From: Podospora pseudocomata
Taxonomy: Eukaryota > Ascomycota > Sordariomycetes > Sordariales > Podosporaceae
Length of the DNA stretch: 64,000 nt
Direction of reading: 5' to 3'
Assembly: GCF_035222375.1 (NCBI RefSeq)
Contig: NW_026946363.1
Location: forward strand, 4,836,001 to 4,900,000
In this document: positions 50,701 to 60,700 of the stretch, in pieces
Layout of the letters: each line of letters starts with the position of its first letter
How positions within the stretch are numbered: position 1 is the stretch's first letter
The notes under the pieces: generated by a model
Told to the model about the DNA's origin: nothing
Databases searched by the model: none
The model's input: only the letters and a program-made list of their open reading frames with translations
Made by a program: the position numbers and the translations under genes

Positions 50701-51007
50701 GTGAGGCTGAATGATTTGGGGTATCGGATGGCCTGGTTGCAGAGTAGGGTTTTTGCAGGGAGGACGGTGTTTTTGCAGCGAGCTTGTAAGTTTTTTTTCT
50801 TTTTCTTCCTTTTTTTTTTTTTTTTTTTGCTGGCGAAGATTATGTACTGACATGTCGGTAGTGGACTGCTACAGAAACAAGACCCGAAGCGCCATGGAGT
50901 CGGTCATGCAAGACGTCAAGACAGCGGCGCCGCACTACGAGACGCGAGTCGGCAAGAGAAAGTGGAACGATCGGATGCGCGGAGGGGAGAAGAAGGAGGA
51001 CGATTAG
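47739..51007 (+). CDS. Conserved fungal protein with a duplicated domain, putative transcriptional regulator
   Basis: Exons 47739-48024, 48111-49223, 50030-50785 and 50862-51007 give 766 residues if the ATG at 47739 is used; an upstream exon may supply another N-terminus. The first 285 residues are His/Gln/Ser/Pro-rich. Domain copy 1 (about 288-397) contains VKMEYTIRCDVESVN, CVYPRACCPKDQYRGNR and NSVGWALAQLNPPLRGKRGL. Copy 2 has IPDSFRKSSSVYPRSYFP (about 565-612) and, after an acidic and Arg/Gly insert, NDLGYRMAWLQSRVFAGRTV (about 688-766). The halves align as one repeated module (VYPRA/VYPRS; LIQRAVDSWRN/FLQRALDCYRN). Intron 2 is 806 nt, long for this genome, but has perfect phase, a CTAAC branch and CTTATAG. 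If retained, it ends the protein after GMFHQMA (473 residues, one domain). The function is unknown to me; Gln-rich composition and basic segments suggest a nuclear role. I vaguely recall this group as a fungal DUF. Confidence 0.8.
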
Positions 51008-51843
51008 TTTCTGTCTTCCACCTTGCGCGACGTCTCTTTTTCTTGCGGAGCCACTTTCATGGACAACGACGACGACGTTTATGAGCATGAGCAATGAGCA
51101 TGTGAGCTGGCCGTCTTTCTCCTGGCAGCACAATCCAAAAGTTCACGACTCTCTTGCAGAAGAGGAAAAAAAAGCATCGGCATCAATCAGCATTCGTCTT
51201 GTTGAGCGGGATATTGTCAAAGTTGGTTTCGCTTGGTTTTTTTTTTTTTTCAGTTTCTGAAGTTTCGGCATTGGCATTGGGGGCATTTCATGTGGTGTGG
51301 GGGAAGGGGAAGGTGAAGGGGGTGGAAAATGGCGGGATGGTTTGGTGGCATTTGTGTTTTACAAGTTTTTGTCGTTTGGGTGTGTTTTTTGTTTTGGGGG
51401 GGAGGATGGAGTTGTTGTCGTTGTTGTTGTTGTTGTTGTTGGTATACGAAGAGACAAAAACATGTCGTATAGTTGTACGTAGATAGATGTATGTAGTGAA
51501 AGGGGGGGGGGAAGGGGACGTGGTTGTGTAAGAAAAGTACTTGGGGTGTGTCAGAGTGTTTGTGGGTAGACAAAAAAAAATACATAAAAGTTAAATTGCA
51601 GGTCTGTTGGTTGTTGTTATTCTGTGTCGTGTGGTGGTTCGGGATTTGGGTGGTGATGTGAAGAGGGGTGTGAGACAGAGAGAGAGAGAGAGAGATGTCC
51701 CCCTTTCTCTGTGGTCGGGGGAACGTGACGGAGGTCCGGAGTGCCCTTGTTGAACCTGACTTTCCTCTGTTATTCTTGCATCCCATCTCCGGTTTTCTAT
51801 ATCTTTCCCAGTCGTTTCTATCCAGAGTAGATATCATCCCAAA
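51008..51843. other. Intergenic region
   Basis: This region holds the 3' side of the tandem-domain gene and the promoter of the SnoaL-like gene. It has poly-T, (GTT)n, a G-run and a (GA)n run at about 51676-51694. No gene is seen. Confidence 0.5.
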
Positions 51844-51862
51844 ATGGCCTCCCAACAACAAC

Positions 51863-51896
<34 letters not shown>

Positions 51897-52392
51897 AGCA
51901 GCAGCACAGCAAAGCGAACCCCTCCGCCTCACCCCCCACGACACCTCTCCAGAACAACCCCAACAACAGCAAAACAAACCCCCTTTCTCCTCTGCCAGAG
52001 ATCTGCTGGAGTACCTCTACGAAGACGTAACCCGCCTCTCCCAGATCGCCACAGAGAACTGCGTCCTCCACCCGGCAGACAACACCCTGCCCCCCTGCCT
52101 CGGGGTCGCCGCCTGCCAGGCCCACGAGGAGGAGCTGCTCAAGACAACGAGGGGGACGCTAAAGATGAGGGTGGAGAGCATCACGCTCAGCTCCTCACAC
52201 GAGTTTGGGTGCGTGATGGGCAAGTTTGAGCTCGGGGGCGGGGAGGTGAGAGAGACGTTTTGTGGGGTTTGGAGGTTTGAGATGGGGACGACGGATGGGG
52301 AGGAGGTGAGGGCGGTGGAGCATTGGGAGAATCTGACTCCGGAGGGAAGGAGGAGGGTGGCTGAGTGGGTTGCGGGTGGGTTGAAAAACTGA
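51844..52392 (+). CDS. NTF2/SnoaL-like small protein
   Basis: This single-exon gene encodes 182 residues; the start has a good context (CCAAAATGGCC). The N-terminus (about 1-50) is an Ala/Gln low-complexity segment from a CAG-type repeat read mainly in the GCA frame. The rest forms one compact domain: DLLEYLYEDVTRLSQIATEN, CLGVAACQAHEEEL, MRVESITLSSSHEFGCVMGK, ETFCGVWRFEMG, VRAVEHWENLTPEGRRRV. The alternating pattern and the FGCVWRFE-like strand are what I expect of the NTF2-like/SnoaL cone fold, common in fungal proteins of unknown role. The catalytic function cannot be read. It is convergent with the next gene. Confidence 0.8.
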
Positions 52393-52756
52393 GGGAGTGG
52401 TGAGGAAAATAGCATGTTCCAAGTAAGGTGATATATCAACACAGAGGGCATCATCACACGGGTCAGAAACTCAACTAGCTATTCGTATGCTTATCAAAAC
52501 AGGAAAAAAGAGAGATGGGAAAATGTACATGTTCAAGCTCATCATGTATGCAAACCCCAAAACCCCCTCCACATCACACACGATCTATATATCCCACCAC
52601 CCCCCACCTAAACATACTCCTTGCCCTTCCTCTTCCTACTCTTCCCCAAACCACCACTCCATCCCCCTCCATGTCTTCCTCCTCCCACTCTTCAACCTCC
52701 CCATCTTCTCCAACCACTCCCTATACCAGCTAAACTCCCCCTGATCCAACCCCCCC
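52393..52756. other. Short spacer between convergent genes
   Basis: Two 3' ends face each other. The sequence is C-rich and no gene is seen. Confidence 0.5.
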
Positions 52757-53797
52757 TCAATACACACCACCAACCACAGCAGCCTTCGCCCCCAGCTCCC
52801 TCCGCAACCCCTCCCACTCCCCCCTCTGCGCCTCGAGCAATCTCTTCCTCTCCCACATCTGCCACTGAAGCATCCCACTCAGCTCAAACTCGACAAACTG
52901 GCTAAAATCCGCCAGCTCCCTCATCTGCCACTCCGTTATCTCACCCAGATCCACATGCCTCGGCCTCCCGCTCCTTCCCACCTCCACCGCCGGCACCCCC
53001 AAGATATCAGCGATATTCCTCGCATGCCTCTGCTTCACGGCCGCGACCTGGGCGCGGAACCTGCTGTTCAAAGCAGCAAACTGCGCGACGTGCCGCCTGT
53101 GGAGCGAGACAAGTGCTCTGGCCTGATAGGCCGTCAAGGTATTTGCAAAAGAAGAAGACGAAAGGGCAGGGTCGAGGACACCGGCGGTGCCACGGGAGTG
53201 GGATGATTGCGGTCTGGGAGGGGGGTATTTAGTCTGCTTAGTTGCCGGCGGAGGAGGGGGGATTCCGGTGTGGAAGAGCGAGGCGGTCAAGGGGTACAGC
53301 GTCTGAAAGCCGTCCTCGGTCATTCTTTTGGTAAAAAAAAGATGGCGATTGTTGTTGTTGTTGTTGTTGTTATTGTTGTACGTGGTGATAGGATAAGGCA
53401 CAAAGTCATTATCTTCGTCATCGCCGTAGTAATCATTGTCGTCGTTGTTGTCCTCATAGCCATGAGACTCGCCCCATTGTTCATACCACCTTTCCAGCTC
53501 CTCGCCCATCTCCTCGTCCGCAAACTCACCATCCTCCCAGCGCTCCATTTGGTCGGTGCGGAAGCCCGAGCCCGGAGGCGTTGCCAAAGGCGCAGCGGCT
53601 GCATCTAGATAACTTATGTCGAACCCAGGCTTACTGCTGCCCACTTGTCCTTGGTGCCGATTGAAAGAAACGGCATCATTGAATGCCCCAGTGGCTTGAT
53701 GACGACAAGGAGCAGCCTTGGCAACAACAACAACAACAGCAACAACCACCACCAGCCCAGCCACCACTTGAAGCAATCGTACGTGGAGGTTCGGCAT
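52757..53797 (-). CDS. Predicted secreted protein of unknown function
   Basis: This single-exon gene encodes 346 residues. The N-terminus (about 1-29) is a strongly hydrophobic Val-rich signal peptide or anchor (LLQVVAGLVVVVAVVVVVA) followed by APC. The middle part is acidic (about 85-135) with a run of about ten Asn. A short Pro-rich part precedes a helical, Arg/Glu-rich C-terminal third (LVSLHRRHVAQFAALNSRFR, FSQFVEFELSGMLQWQMWER) that could form a coiled coil. Only one Cys lies outside the signal region, so a disulfide-stabilised fold is unlikely. I do not recognise a family. The clean frame and 3' G-rich sense strand, as in neighbouring real genes, support it as a gene. Confidence 0.65.
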   Translation of the reverse strand: MPNLHVRLLQVVAGLVVVVAVVVVVAKAAPCRHQATGAFNDAVSFNRHQGQVGSSKPGFDISYLDAAAAPLATPPGSGFRTDQMERWEDGEFADEEMGEELERWYEQWGESHGYEDNNDDNDYYGDDEDNDFVPYPITTYNNNNNNNNNNRHLFFTKRMTEDGFQTLYPLTASLFHTGIPPPPPATKQTKYPPPRPQSSHSRGTAGVLDPALSSSSFANTLTAYQARALVSLHRRHVAQFAALNSRFRAQVAAVKQRHARNIADILGVPAVEVGRSGRPRHVDLGEITEWQMRELADFSQFVEFELSGMLQWQMWERKRLLEAQRGEWEGLRRELGAKAAVVGGVY

Positions 53798-54876
53798 ATT
53801 CCCCTCCAGTAAAGCTACCTATCTCACGCCTCGATATGGCAACCCGACAAGACCATGAGGTTCTGACAGCGACGGTGATAATCCACAAGAGGGCCGTTGG
53901 TACAACGAACAACAAATGCGTGTGTTTTCAAGTCAAAGAAATAATGATACAAAAGAAACACAAATACAGAGAAGCGGCTATGCTGGCGAGAAGCAGATAA
54001 ACAGTACTTGAGAGAAACTTCTCCTTCATATTCCGGCAAAGCGGTGGCCGCGAGTAAGAGACAGGAACCGAGGAACCGAGGAGGTGAAGGGTGTTTGTTG
54101 ATCGAGTCTGCGGACATCCCCATGGGGATATCAAAAGAAAAGATGTTATCACGGTCCCAAGAACTTGTGAAGTGAGGTACACCAGCCAAAAGATAAAGCA
54201 AGGGATAGGGGGCGCTCCGCTTGGAGCTAGGCCATGGTCTGAAGGCTTGCGGGAGCTTCCCCGGATGCCTGAGTCGAAGATCGGTGATGGCGATTCTGGT
54301 TGACGCGAATACTGGGGGCGGTGAGATGTGTTATATGCTACAGGAGAAGTAGTGTAATCTAGACGACGGAAGATTCTCAGATTCGAACCTGAACGAGCCG
54401 GGGGTGTTGGTGCGCCAGACTAAAGCAGAATGAGTAGGTATCTGCAAAAGACGATGCAGCGAGAGAAAAGCTCAACGGGTCGTGCTTCGGAGACAAGCAA
54501 GTGGGTGTGTCGCTCTTGGCCGAATAAGCCAGTGGCCTATCCTCGGAAACCTTGGGAAGGAGGAGTCTTCAACCCAACTCGACACTTACGCTAAAACCAA
54601 CGTTAAACCGACTGCTCATGCCTGTATTGTTCAATCCAAGATCGAGGATTTATAAGAGATCACAAGACGATGATGCCTGGCTCACAGACAAGACACAAGT
54701 TAACAACCAAAACAGATCTTTATGTTAACCTTTCCAAACAGCGCTTTTGCCTCTTACCAATCCGTTCCAATTCAGTCCATCTATATTAGAGCCAAATCCC
54801 AAACCCCGCTCAGCCAAACAAACGTATATTCAAACACATGGAAAGAAATTGTCAGAACTTCATGCCATCATCACAC

Positions 54877-54919
<43 letters not shown>

Positions 54920-54937
54920 TCATCATCATCACCACTC
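53798..54937. other. Intergenic region
   Basis: This region is upstream of the secreted-protein gene and downstream of the charged-repeat gene, both minus strand. No gene is recognised. A tRNA-like B-box match near 54390 was rejected. Confidence 0.5.
54878..54916. repeat. (CAT)n microsatellite in the 3' untranslated region
   Basis: About 13 CAT units lie about 20 nt past the stop codon of the charged-repeat gene. On the sense strand they read (ATG)n. Confidence 0.9.
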
Positions 54938-57757
54938 CTAGTCCCTCCTCTCCCGATAAGACCTCCTCGACTTGCCACCATACTCCTCGTCATCATCTGA
55001 CTCGTACCTGTGGCTACGATGTCTGTCCCCCCTCTCCCGGCGGTCATCGTCATCCCGGTCCCGTCTGCTGTGCTGACGGTGCCTCCTCTTCTTGTCGTCA
55101 TCCTCCTCCCTGTCATCGTCTTTTCCCTTCTCAGCTTCATACTCTTTCCGACGACGCTCTATGATTTCAAAATCCTCTGTCAGCAAACTACTCTCACTGT
55201 AATTATCATTGTCTGAATCACCATCGAAGGGGTAGTAGGTACCTCTCAGAGTAGCCGTGGCGTCGGCGTACGCCTGAATCTCCTCCTTGCTCAGCACCCT
55301 CAGCACAATGACGAAGTCGTCTCTAACTTCGAACCGCTCTTTGCCAATGGTGAGAGCCTCGGGATTGACCATCTTCCTGCTGATCTTGGTCCACCTGGCT
55401 CCAGGAGGCACGTTGGCCTTGGTCTTGTCATCCTTGTGAGGCGCAACGCCCTCCCGGACCGGGTTGGGTTCTTCCGGGAACTTGGGCTTGGGCTGCTTGA
55501 GAATGCCCTTGATGGGCTTCTTCTCTGGCTCCTTCTCCTTGGGAGGGTCGACGACACGGACAGTTCTGTCGGTCGAGGAAGGGGGTGTGATCTCGCCGCT
55601 GCTGCTGCGGCTTCCGACTCTGCTGGAATCTTCCTTGACAACCATGGCCGAGTCGTCCTCGCGGTCACGCTTGTCGACAGGGGAAGGTCTGCGCTCGGGA
55701 GAGGGCTCCCTCACGGCGGGAATTTCCGGCTTGAACGAGCTGGCCTTGTCCTTTTCTTCAGTCTCGGCCAGCTTGGCCTTGAGTTCAGCCAAACCAGCTG
55801 TGTCGTTGGGGTTGAAGGCCGACGAAGCAGCTCTTGGCCGGCGACGAATTGGTCTGCTCTTGCCGTCCTCTTCCCGGTCTGCCGGGACGGGCACGTTATC
55901 GGCATTGGCCTTGGAATCATTCTCCGGCCTCTTGCGGTCGGGCTCAATTTGTGCCGGTGGCTCATTGCGAGCAGTCTTTTCGCGTTCCTTTTCACGCTCC
56001 CTCTCGCGATCTCTATCACGCTCTCTATCACGCTCTCTATCACGCTCTCTCTCTCGCTCCCTCTCCCTTTCCCGTTCCCTCTCGCGATCTCTCTCTCGCT
56101 CCCTTTCTCTGTCCCTCTCACGATCCCGTTCACGATCTCTGTCACGATCACGGTCCGTCGGATGCTCCACAATCTCAAAGTCCTCATCGCCGAGAAGTGG
56201 CTCCTTACGAGAAGGCCTAGAGTAAGCAGACTCAGAGTCACCGTATCTCCGGCGGTCGTCCTCTTCATCTCTGTATCTCCTGGATGGCGAATCGTTCTTT
56301 TCATCTTTTCTGCCCTGCAAAGCAGCCCCGATGCCGAGGGACGCAGCGGCAATGCCAATGCCAGCAGCGAGTGGGTCAACCTTGGCCTTTCGGCCATCAC
56401 GATCACGTTCGTCCTCCGAAGGCGGTGACCTGTTGTGCCTCCTTCTGTCTCGGTCGTAGTCGTCATCGATGGCGTACTCGTGGTCACGATCACGACGCTC
56501 CCTCCGCTCTCGATCATCGTGATCGCGACGGATGACTTCCAAATCGTCGTCTGATCTCCTCCTCACCTCGCGATCTCCATAGTCCCGGCGTGGTTCCCGG
56601 CGTCGGTCGTCATGGTAGATCCGGTCAGGGGGCCGGCGGGGTTCGTCGAGGGCCGATTCCACGCGGAGGCCAAACCCTCGACTGGCGACATCGTCTTGGA
56701 AGTATCCCCGATCACGGTCAAAGTCGTCATAGTAGTCATCATAGTGGCCGGCGCGTGGCGGGCCATTTTCGAGGAGATTTAGTGGGCGAGTGCTGGGAAT
56801 GCCGTGTGGTTCCGACATGGGGCTGCCAGGCGGGCCTTCGATGGCTAGGCCAGATCGCCTGGCGTCCGGTGCACCAGGCATGCGTACACCGGCACCATCG
56901 TAGATGCCACCAGCCGCTGGCATTGTCGGAGCTCGGTTGATCTTGTCGAGACCCCAGGTGGTAGGCGGTGGTCCTTGACGAACCCGCCTCCCTTCATTTT
57001 GTTCGTATGGGCGGCCCATGGCCAGGTCAGTGCTGACACTGACGGTAGGGCGGTAGTATCGATCCAGACTCTCGCGTCGTCTGCGCGGTCGGTCATGCTC
57101 GAGATCGTAGCGAGCAAGCTCACTTGGCTTAGTATACTCGAAGCCATCGTCCTCGTAGTCGACCGTGTTGGAGCGAGGGGGCCCGGTGTAGACGGGGCGA
57201 GTTCGGTATGGATCTCCCCCGCCGCGTGGGAGCCTGTCGGTTTCTGTCCTCTCCTTCAGCCGCCGGTACTCGTCGTCATCCATGGCGGCGCTGAAGGGAG
57301 CAGGGCCTCCGGGTGTGCGGCCTCGGTTGGCCGAGACGGCGGGCTGGGTGTAATACTGCCCCTCGTCGCTTGATCGGTAGGGGTCACGAGAGTCACGCGA
57401 GGGGCTGTTGGACCTGGGAGCGGCGGGTGGGTGCTTGGTGGTAACAATGATCGGCCGCTTGTTTGCAGAGTCGATGATGCGATCACGAGGGCCGTCCTTG
57501 ACGCTGGTGCTTCTCGCAACGGGCTCTTTTCTCACGGCGTACGAAGTAGCGCTGACAGGAACGGCAGTAGGACGGTAGTCGTCGGATGGTCTCGTCAAAC
57601 CCTCATGGAGGGATGCTGTCATGCTATGGATATCGCCGCTGTAGAGAGGATAGCCGGGACTGTGTGTCACGGGCAACGAAGCTCGTGCTGGATTGTAGAT
57701 GGGAGGGGACCGTCTTCCCACGGCCCCCGAGTATCGGTATCTGGCTGGGTCGGCCAT
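54938..57757 (-). CDS. Large Arg/Asp/Glu-rich protein, conserved C-terminal block
   Basis: This single-exon gene encodes 939 residues, with ATG at 57757 (MADPARYRYSGAVGRRSPP). The N-terminal half is disordered and rich in Arg, Asp, Pro and Tyr. A pure RD/RE dipeptide repeat (alternating Arg with Asp or Glu) covers about residues 534-592. The part most like a folded domain is about 749-839: KGILKQPKPKFPEEPNPV, VPPGARWTKISRKMVNPEAL, RDDFVIVLRVLSKEEIQAYA. The tail is again Arg/Asp-rich (RRDRDDDDRRERGDRHRS). RD/RE stretches and the charged tail resemble nuclear-speckle and splicing-associated proteins, but there is no RNA-recognition motif and I do not know the function. A glycine/alanine-rich hydrophobic patch (LAAGIGIAAASLGIGAALQG) near 465 is unusual in such a charged protein. 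Confidence 0.85.
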   Translation of the reverse strand: MADPARYRYSGAVGRRSPPIYNPARASLPVTHSPGYPLYSGDIHSMTASLHEGLTRPSDDYRPTAVPVSATSYAVRKEPVARSTSVKDGPRDRIIDSANKRPIIVTTKHPPAAPRSNSPSRDSRDPYRSSDEGQYYTQPAVSANRGRTPGGPAPFSAAMDDDEYRRLKERTETDRLPRGGGDPYRTRPVYTGPPRSNTVDYEDDGFEYTKPSELARYDLEHDRPRRRRESLDRYYRPTVSVSTDLAMGRPYEQNEGRRVRQGPPPTTWGLDKINRAPTMPAAGGIYDGAGVRMPGAPDARRSGLAIEGPPGSPMSEPHGIPSTRPLNLLENGPPRAGHYDDYYDDFDRDRGYFQDDVASRGFGLRVESALDEPRRPPDRIYHDDRRREPRRDYGDREVRRRSDDDLEVIRRDHDDRERRERRDRDHEYAIDDDYDRDRRRHNRSPPSEDERDRDGRKAKVDPLAAGIGIAAASLGIGAALQGRKDEKNDSPSRRYRDEEDDRRRYGDSESAYSRPSRKEPLLGDEDFEIVEHPTDRDRDRDRERDRERDRERERERDRERERERERERERERDRERDRERDRDREREREKEREKTARNEPPAQIEPDRKRPENDSKANADNVPVPADREEDGKSRPIRRRPRAASSAFNPNDTAGLAELKAKLAETEEKDKASSFKPEIPAVREPSPERRPSPVDKRDREDDSAMVVKEDSSRVGSRSSSGEITPPSSTDRTVRVVDPPKEKEPEKKPIKGILKQPKPKFPEEPNPVREGVAPHKDDKTKANVPPGARWTKISRKMVNPEALTIGKERFEVRDDFVIVLRVLSKEEIQAYADATATLRGTYYPFDGDSDNDNYSESSLLTEDFEIIERRRKEYEAEKGKDDDREEDDDKKRRHRQHSRRDRDDDDRRERGDRHRSHRYESDDDEEYGGKSRRSYRERRD

Positions 57758-60700
57758 TTTATTGTTGCTAGTAGCTAGAATCCCACCAGCAACGGACGAA
57801 CAAGAGGCGATTGAGTCAACGAGGGATATCTCAACAAGCGGCCAGAAAGAGCTCTAGCAAAAAAGCGGTGGGATAAGTGAGGGGAAGGTTGAGAAGAAAC
57901 AGGCAAGGTAGGTCAATGGAGGTGCGGTATAAGGTGTGTGTGGCCGTCTCTCTCTCCCCAGGCTGCCCGTCGGGGGCGCAGCGTAAGCTGGTTGGAAGGA
58001 GATGGAGACCTCCGTCGGAGGTGTGCGCAGGCGGGGTTATTGCTCAGAAAGTTCGTGTGTGTGTGTGTGAGTGATGGCGGGGCTCTCTCTCGTTGACGAT
58101 GTAAGCCTGCCTTGCCCCTCCTACTTATTCAGAAACACCCCGGCCCTGGTCGGCAGCACAACGCAGCTTTGCTTCCACAGATGCTGATGGAAGACTCGAG
58201 TTCGATCAAAATGCGGATTTCTGCTGATTGGGTCGCAGGGAGGAGACGGTGAGCAAAAGAGGGCGGACGAGTGGTGTTCCGGCGCCGTGGGGTCGCAGTA
58301 CAGGCCTTTGAGGAAAGCAGTCCGTGGGGTAATTAATTCGATTCGACTGTTTGACGGGACGAGCTGTGAGCGGTCGGTTGGTGTTTGTGTGCGTGCGTGT
58401 GTGGTGTCGTGTGGAGGAATTGATCGAATAAAAGACGCTTCCGTTATATGACCCGGGTCATCTGTGTCTTCTTGCTGTGTGCTTCCAGGGAATGCGACCA
58501 AGGTGGGGTGCCGTGTCCGCCTGATGCCCAATCCTCCGTCCTCTCCCTTCGCAGGCCGAGTTGCCTCTCTTGGTCACCTTTGTCTTGCCCCACACCTACC
58601 ACTATGTACTGGACTGTGTGTACCTTTCTCGATCTTCAGTCTCCCGGCAGGAGACGATAGGACAAGGCTGTGACGGATGTGACAGCCTACACAAGCGACG
58701 CAGAACGAGCTGAAGCTGGGCTGCAGGTGTTGTGTATAGTGAGACGATAGTCAATATTCGCAATCAGCCGTGGGACGAGGCAATATGGCAACTTGTCAGT
58801 AGCCGGGCACGCAGGGAGGAGATGCCGGCTGCCGTGGACGAGGAACTTCCAGCTTGGGAACAGGTCCCGGTTGGCTTGTAGGCTGTCTCACGCATAGCTA
58901 GCCTCTGTTGTTGCAGAGTTGCCCGGTTCCCTTTTGTCTTTGGGACTACGAGGTATACTATACCTTCAAATCTCTCTAGGTGCAGTAGATGGCGCATGCT
59001 CCCCTTTTGGACACGGCCTGATGTGATTTCGTCGTGGAAATGTCTCGCCGGCAGGGCACCGACGAGGGTTTCGGAGTGGTTTGCCTGCCCTATGTGTGGA
59101 CCCGGCCGGGGGTCAGCCCACCAGCGCCAATGAGAGTGGAGATCCGGCTTTGCGGGCTGTTATTCTGGACAGTCAGTGATTGGTCAGGCTATCATCAGGT
59201 GGTCATAGCTTTTAAGGTGAAGAGATGACGTCCGTCGTCGACAGCAACGTCTCGTGGTCGATGGACCCTAAGATTGATTGTTTCTTTGCATCACGAGCGC
59301 TTGTGATTACATGAGAATTATTCTAGGCTGCTTGTTTTTTTTGCCGCATCTATTTGAATATCACCATGACGCACCTAGGGTCCAGCGATCCTCCGATCGT
59401 ACGGAGTACACGACACACAAATGCTTCTTAGCATCTTCACCATCCACACCGTTGACCTCACCTTGGAGTCCAAAATCTCGCAAATGGGAATTCTAAACAC
59501 CTCGTGTGGACAGGATGCCATGAATACACACAGCTGGACTTACGGTAACCACCTCCATTGCCCGCCGATGCTATGAATCCCACAGCCAAGCACACCACTT
59601 GCGTTGCAAAAGTGCACGAGTGGCAAACTTTTATACAGCCTCTGGTGACGAGTTATGCAGTAGTACCCAGCTCTGTTTCACAGCAGTCCATTAGCACCAG
59701 TTGTTTCTGCACAGCACACAACTCAAGATGCAGGAATTCCGGATTTTCTGCTCCTTCTTTTTATTTTTTGCTAACATTATCGAGCAGATCGTGCCGACCC
59801 GACAGCCGACAACCGATAATCGTCAGCGATCGATTAGTCAATCGCTGGCCTCTCTCTCACACCCTCTATTCAGGTACCAAGTGTTGGACTTTTGTTCCCG
59901 AACGAGACATGGCACGCATGGTCGTCTTCAAGCACCATCAAGCATCAAAGTCAAGGTAACATCTGAAGATGTTGCTCTCCCCCACCAGAACAGCCAGTAA
60001 TTCCACACCAAAGTTGGCCGGGGGGGCATTGGGCATCTACGACACACGCATGCGGTCCCATTTCCATTTCAACCCAACCCAATTAGTTAATCATGATGAG
60101 TCCCGTGATGCTCTCAACTGGCTCCTCCGTTCCATCCCGTCCCGTCCCTCAGGGGCCTCTAACGATGCTCTCAAGCAAGAAAGTATCGCTTGCTCTGGTC
60201 CGATTGGCATAATGGTACGCGATTGCAGCGCGGGAGGGAGCGCTCTCTCCACTCACACGTGGAAGGGTGATGGTGCTCTTGACTAATGTCAGTGATTCTC
60301 CCAACGTTCCAGCAATTCAGAGCTCTCAGACCGCGGGAAGCGGGGAGATGGGACGACGGGAGTGAGGAGGGGTGGAGGGGGCCCAAGTTGGTGGTGAACG
60401 CGAAGGGAGCATTCACTCCCCTTGCCCATACCCCTTTCTTTCCACACACCCGTCCGCTATTGCATACATTGAAGCGCGGTATACCCGCCTGGGCAACGGC
60501 ATGTCGTTCTTGGCAAGTCGTCTGGCAGTTGAGTGGGGGGGTTGCCCGGCACGGGATGTTTATACCAAGAGTCTCTTGCTGAGTCTGTGTGGGCCTACCT
60601 TATGTACAAATCGTACGCAATTCTAGTTCTGGGTGTGGTTACCAGGAAAATGCCAAAGCCTCATCTAGATAAGCTGTTGTCACTGTTTTGGTTTGATGGC

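Noticed and set aside
54360-54440. Possible minus-strand tRNA from a GGTTCGAATC B-box match
   Set aside because: The T-stem does not form with a seven-base loop, and no A box or acceptor stem fits.
55436-56428. 330-codon plus-strand frame opposite the charged-repeat gene
   Set aside because: It is the mirror of the RD/RE codon repeat and gives Leu/Ser/Pro repeats; the minus-strand gene explains the sequence.
60197-60270. tRNA-like A box (TTGGCATAATGGTACGCG)
   Set aside because: No matching acceptor stem, anticodon arm or B box follows.
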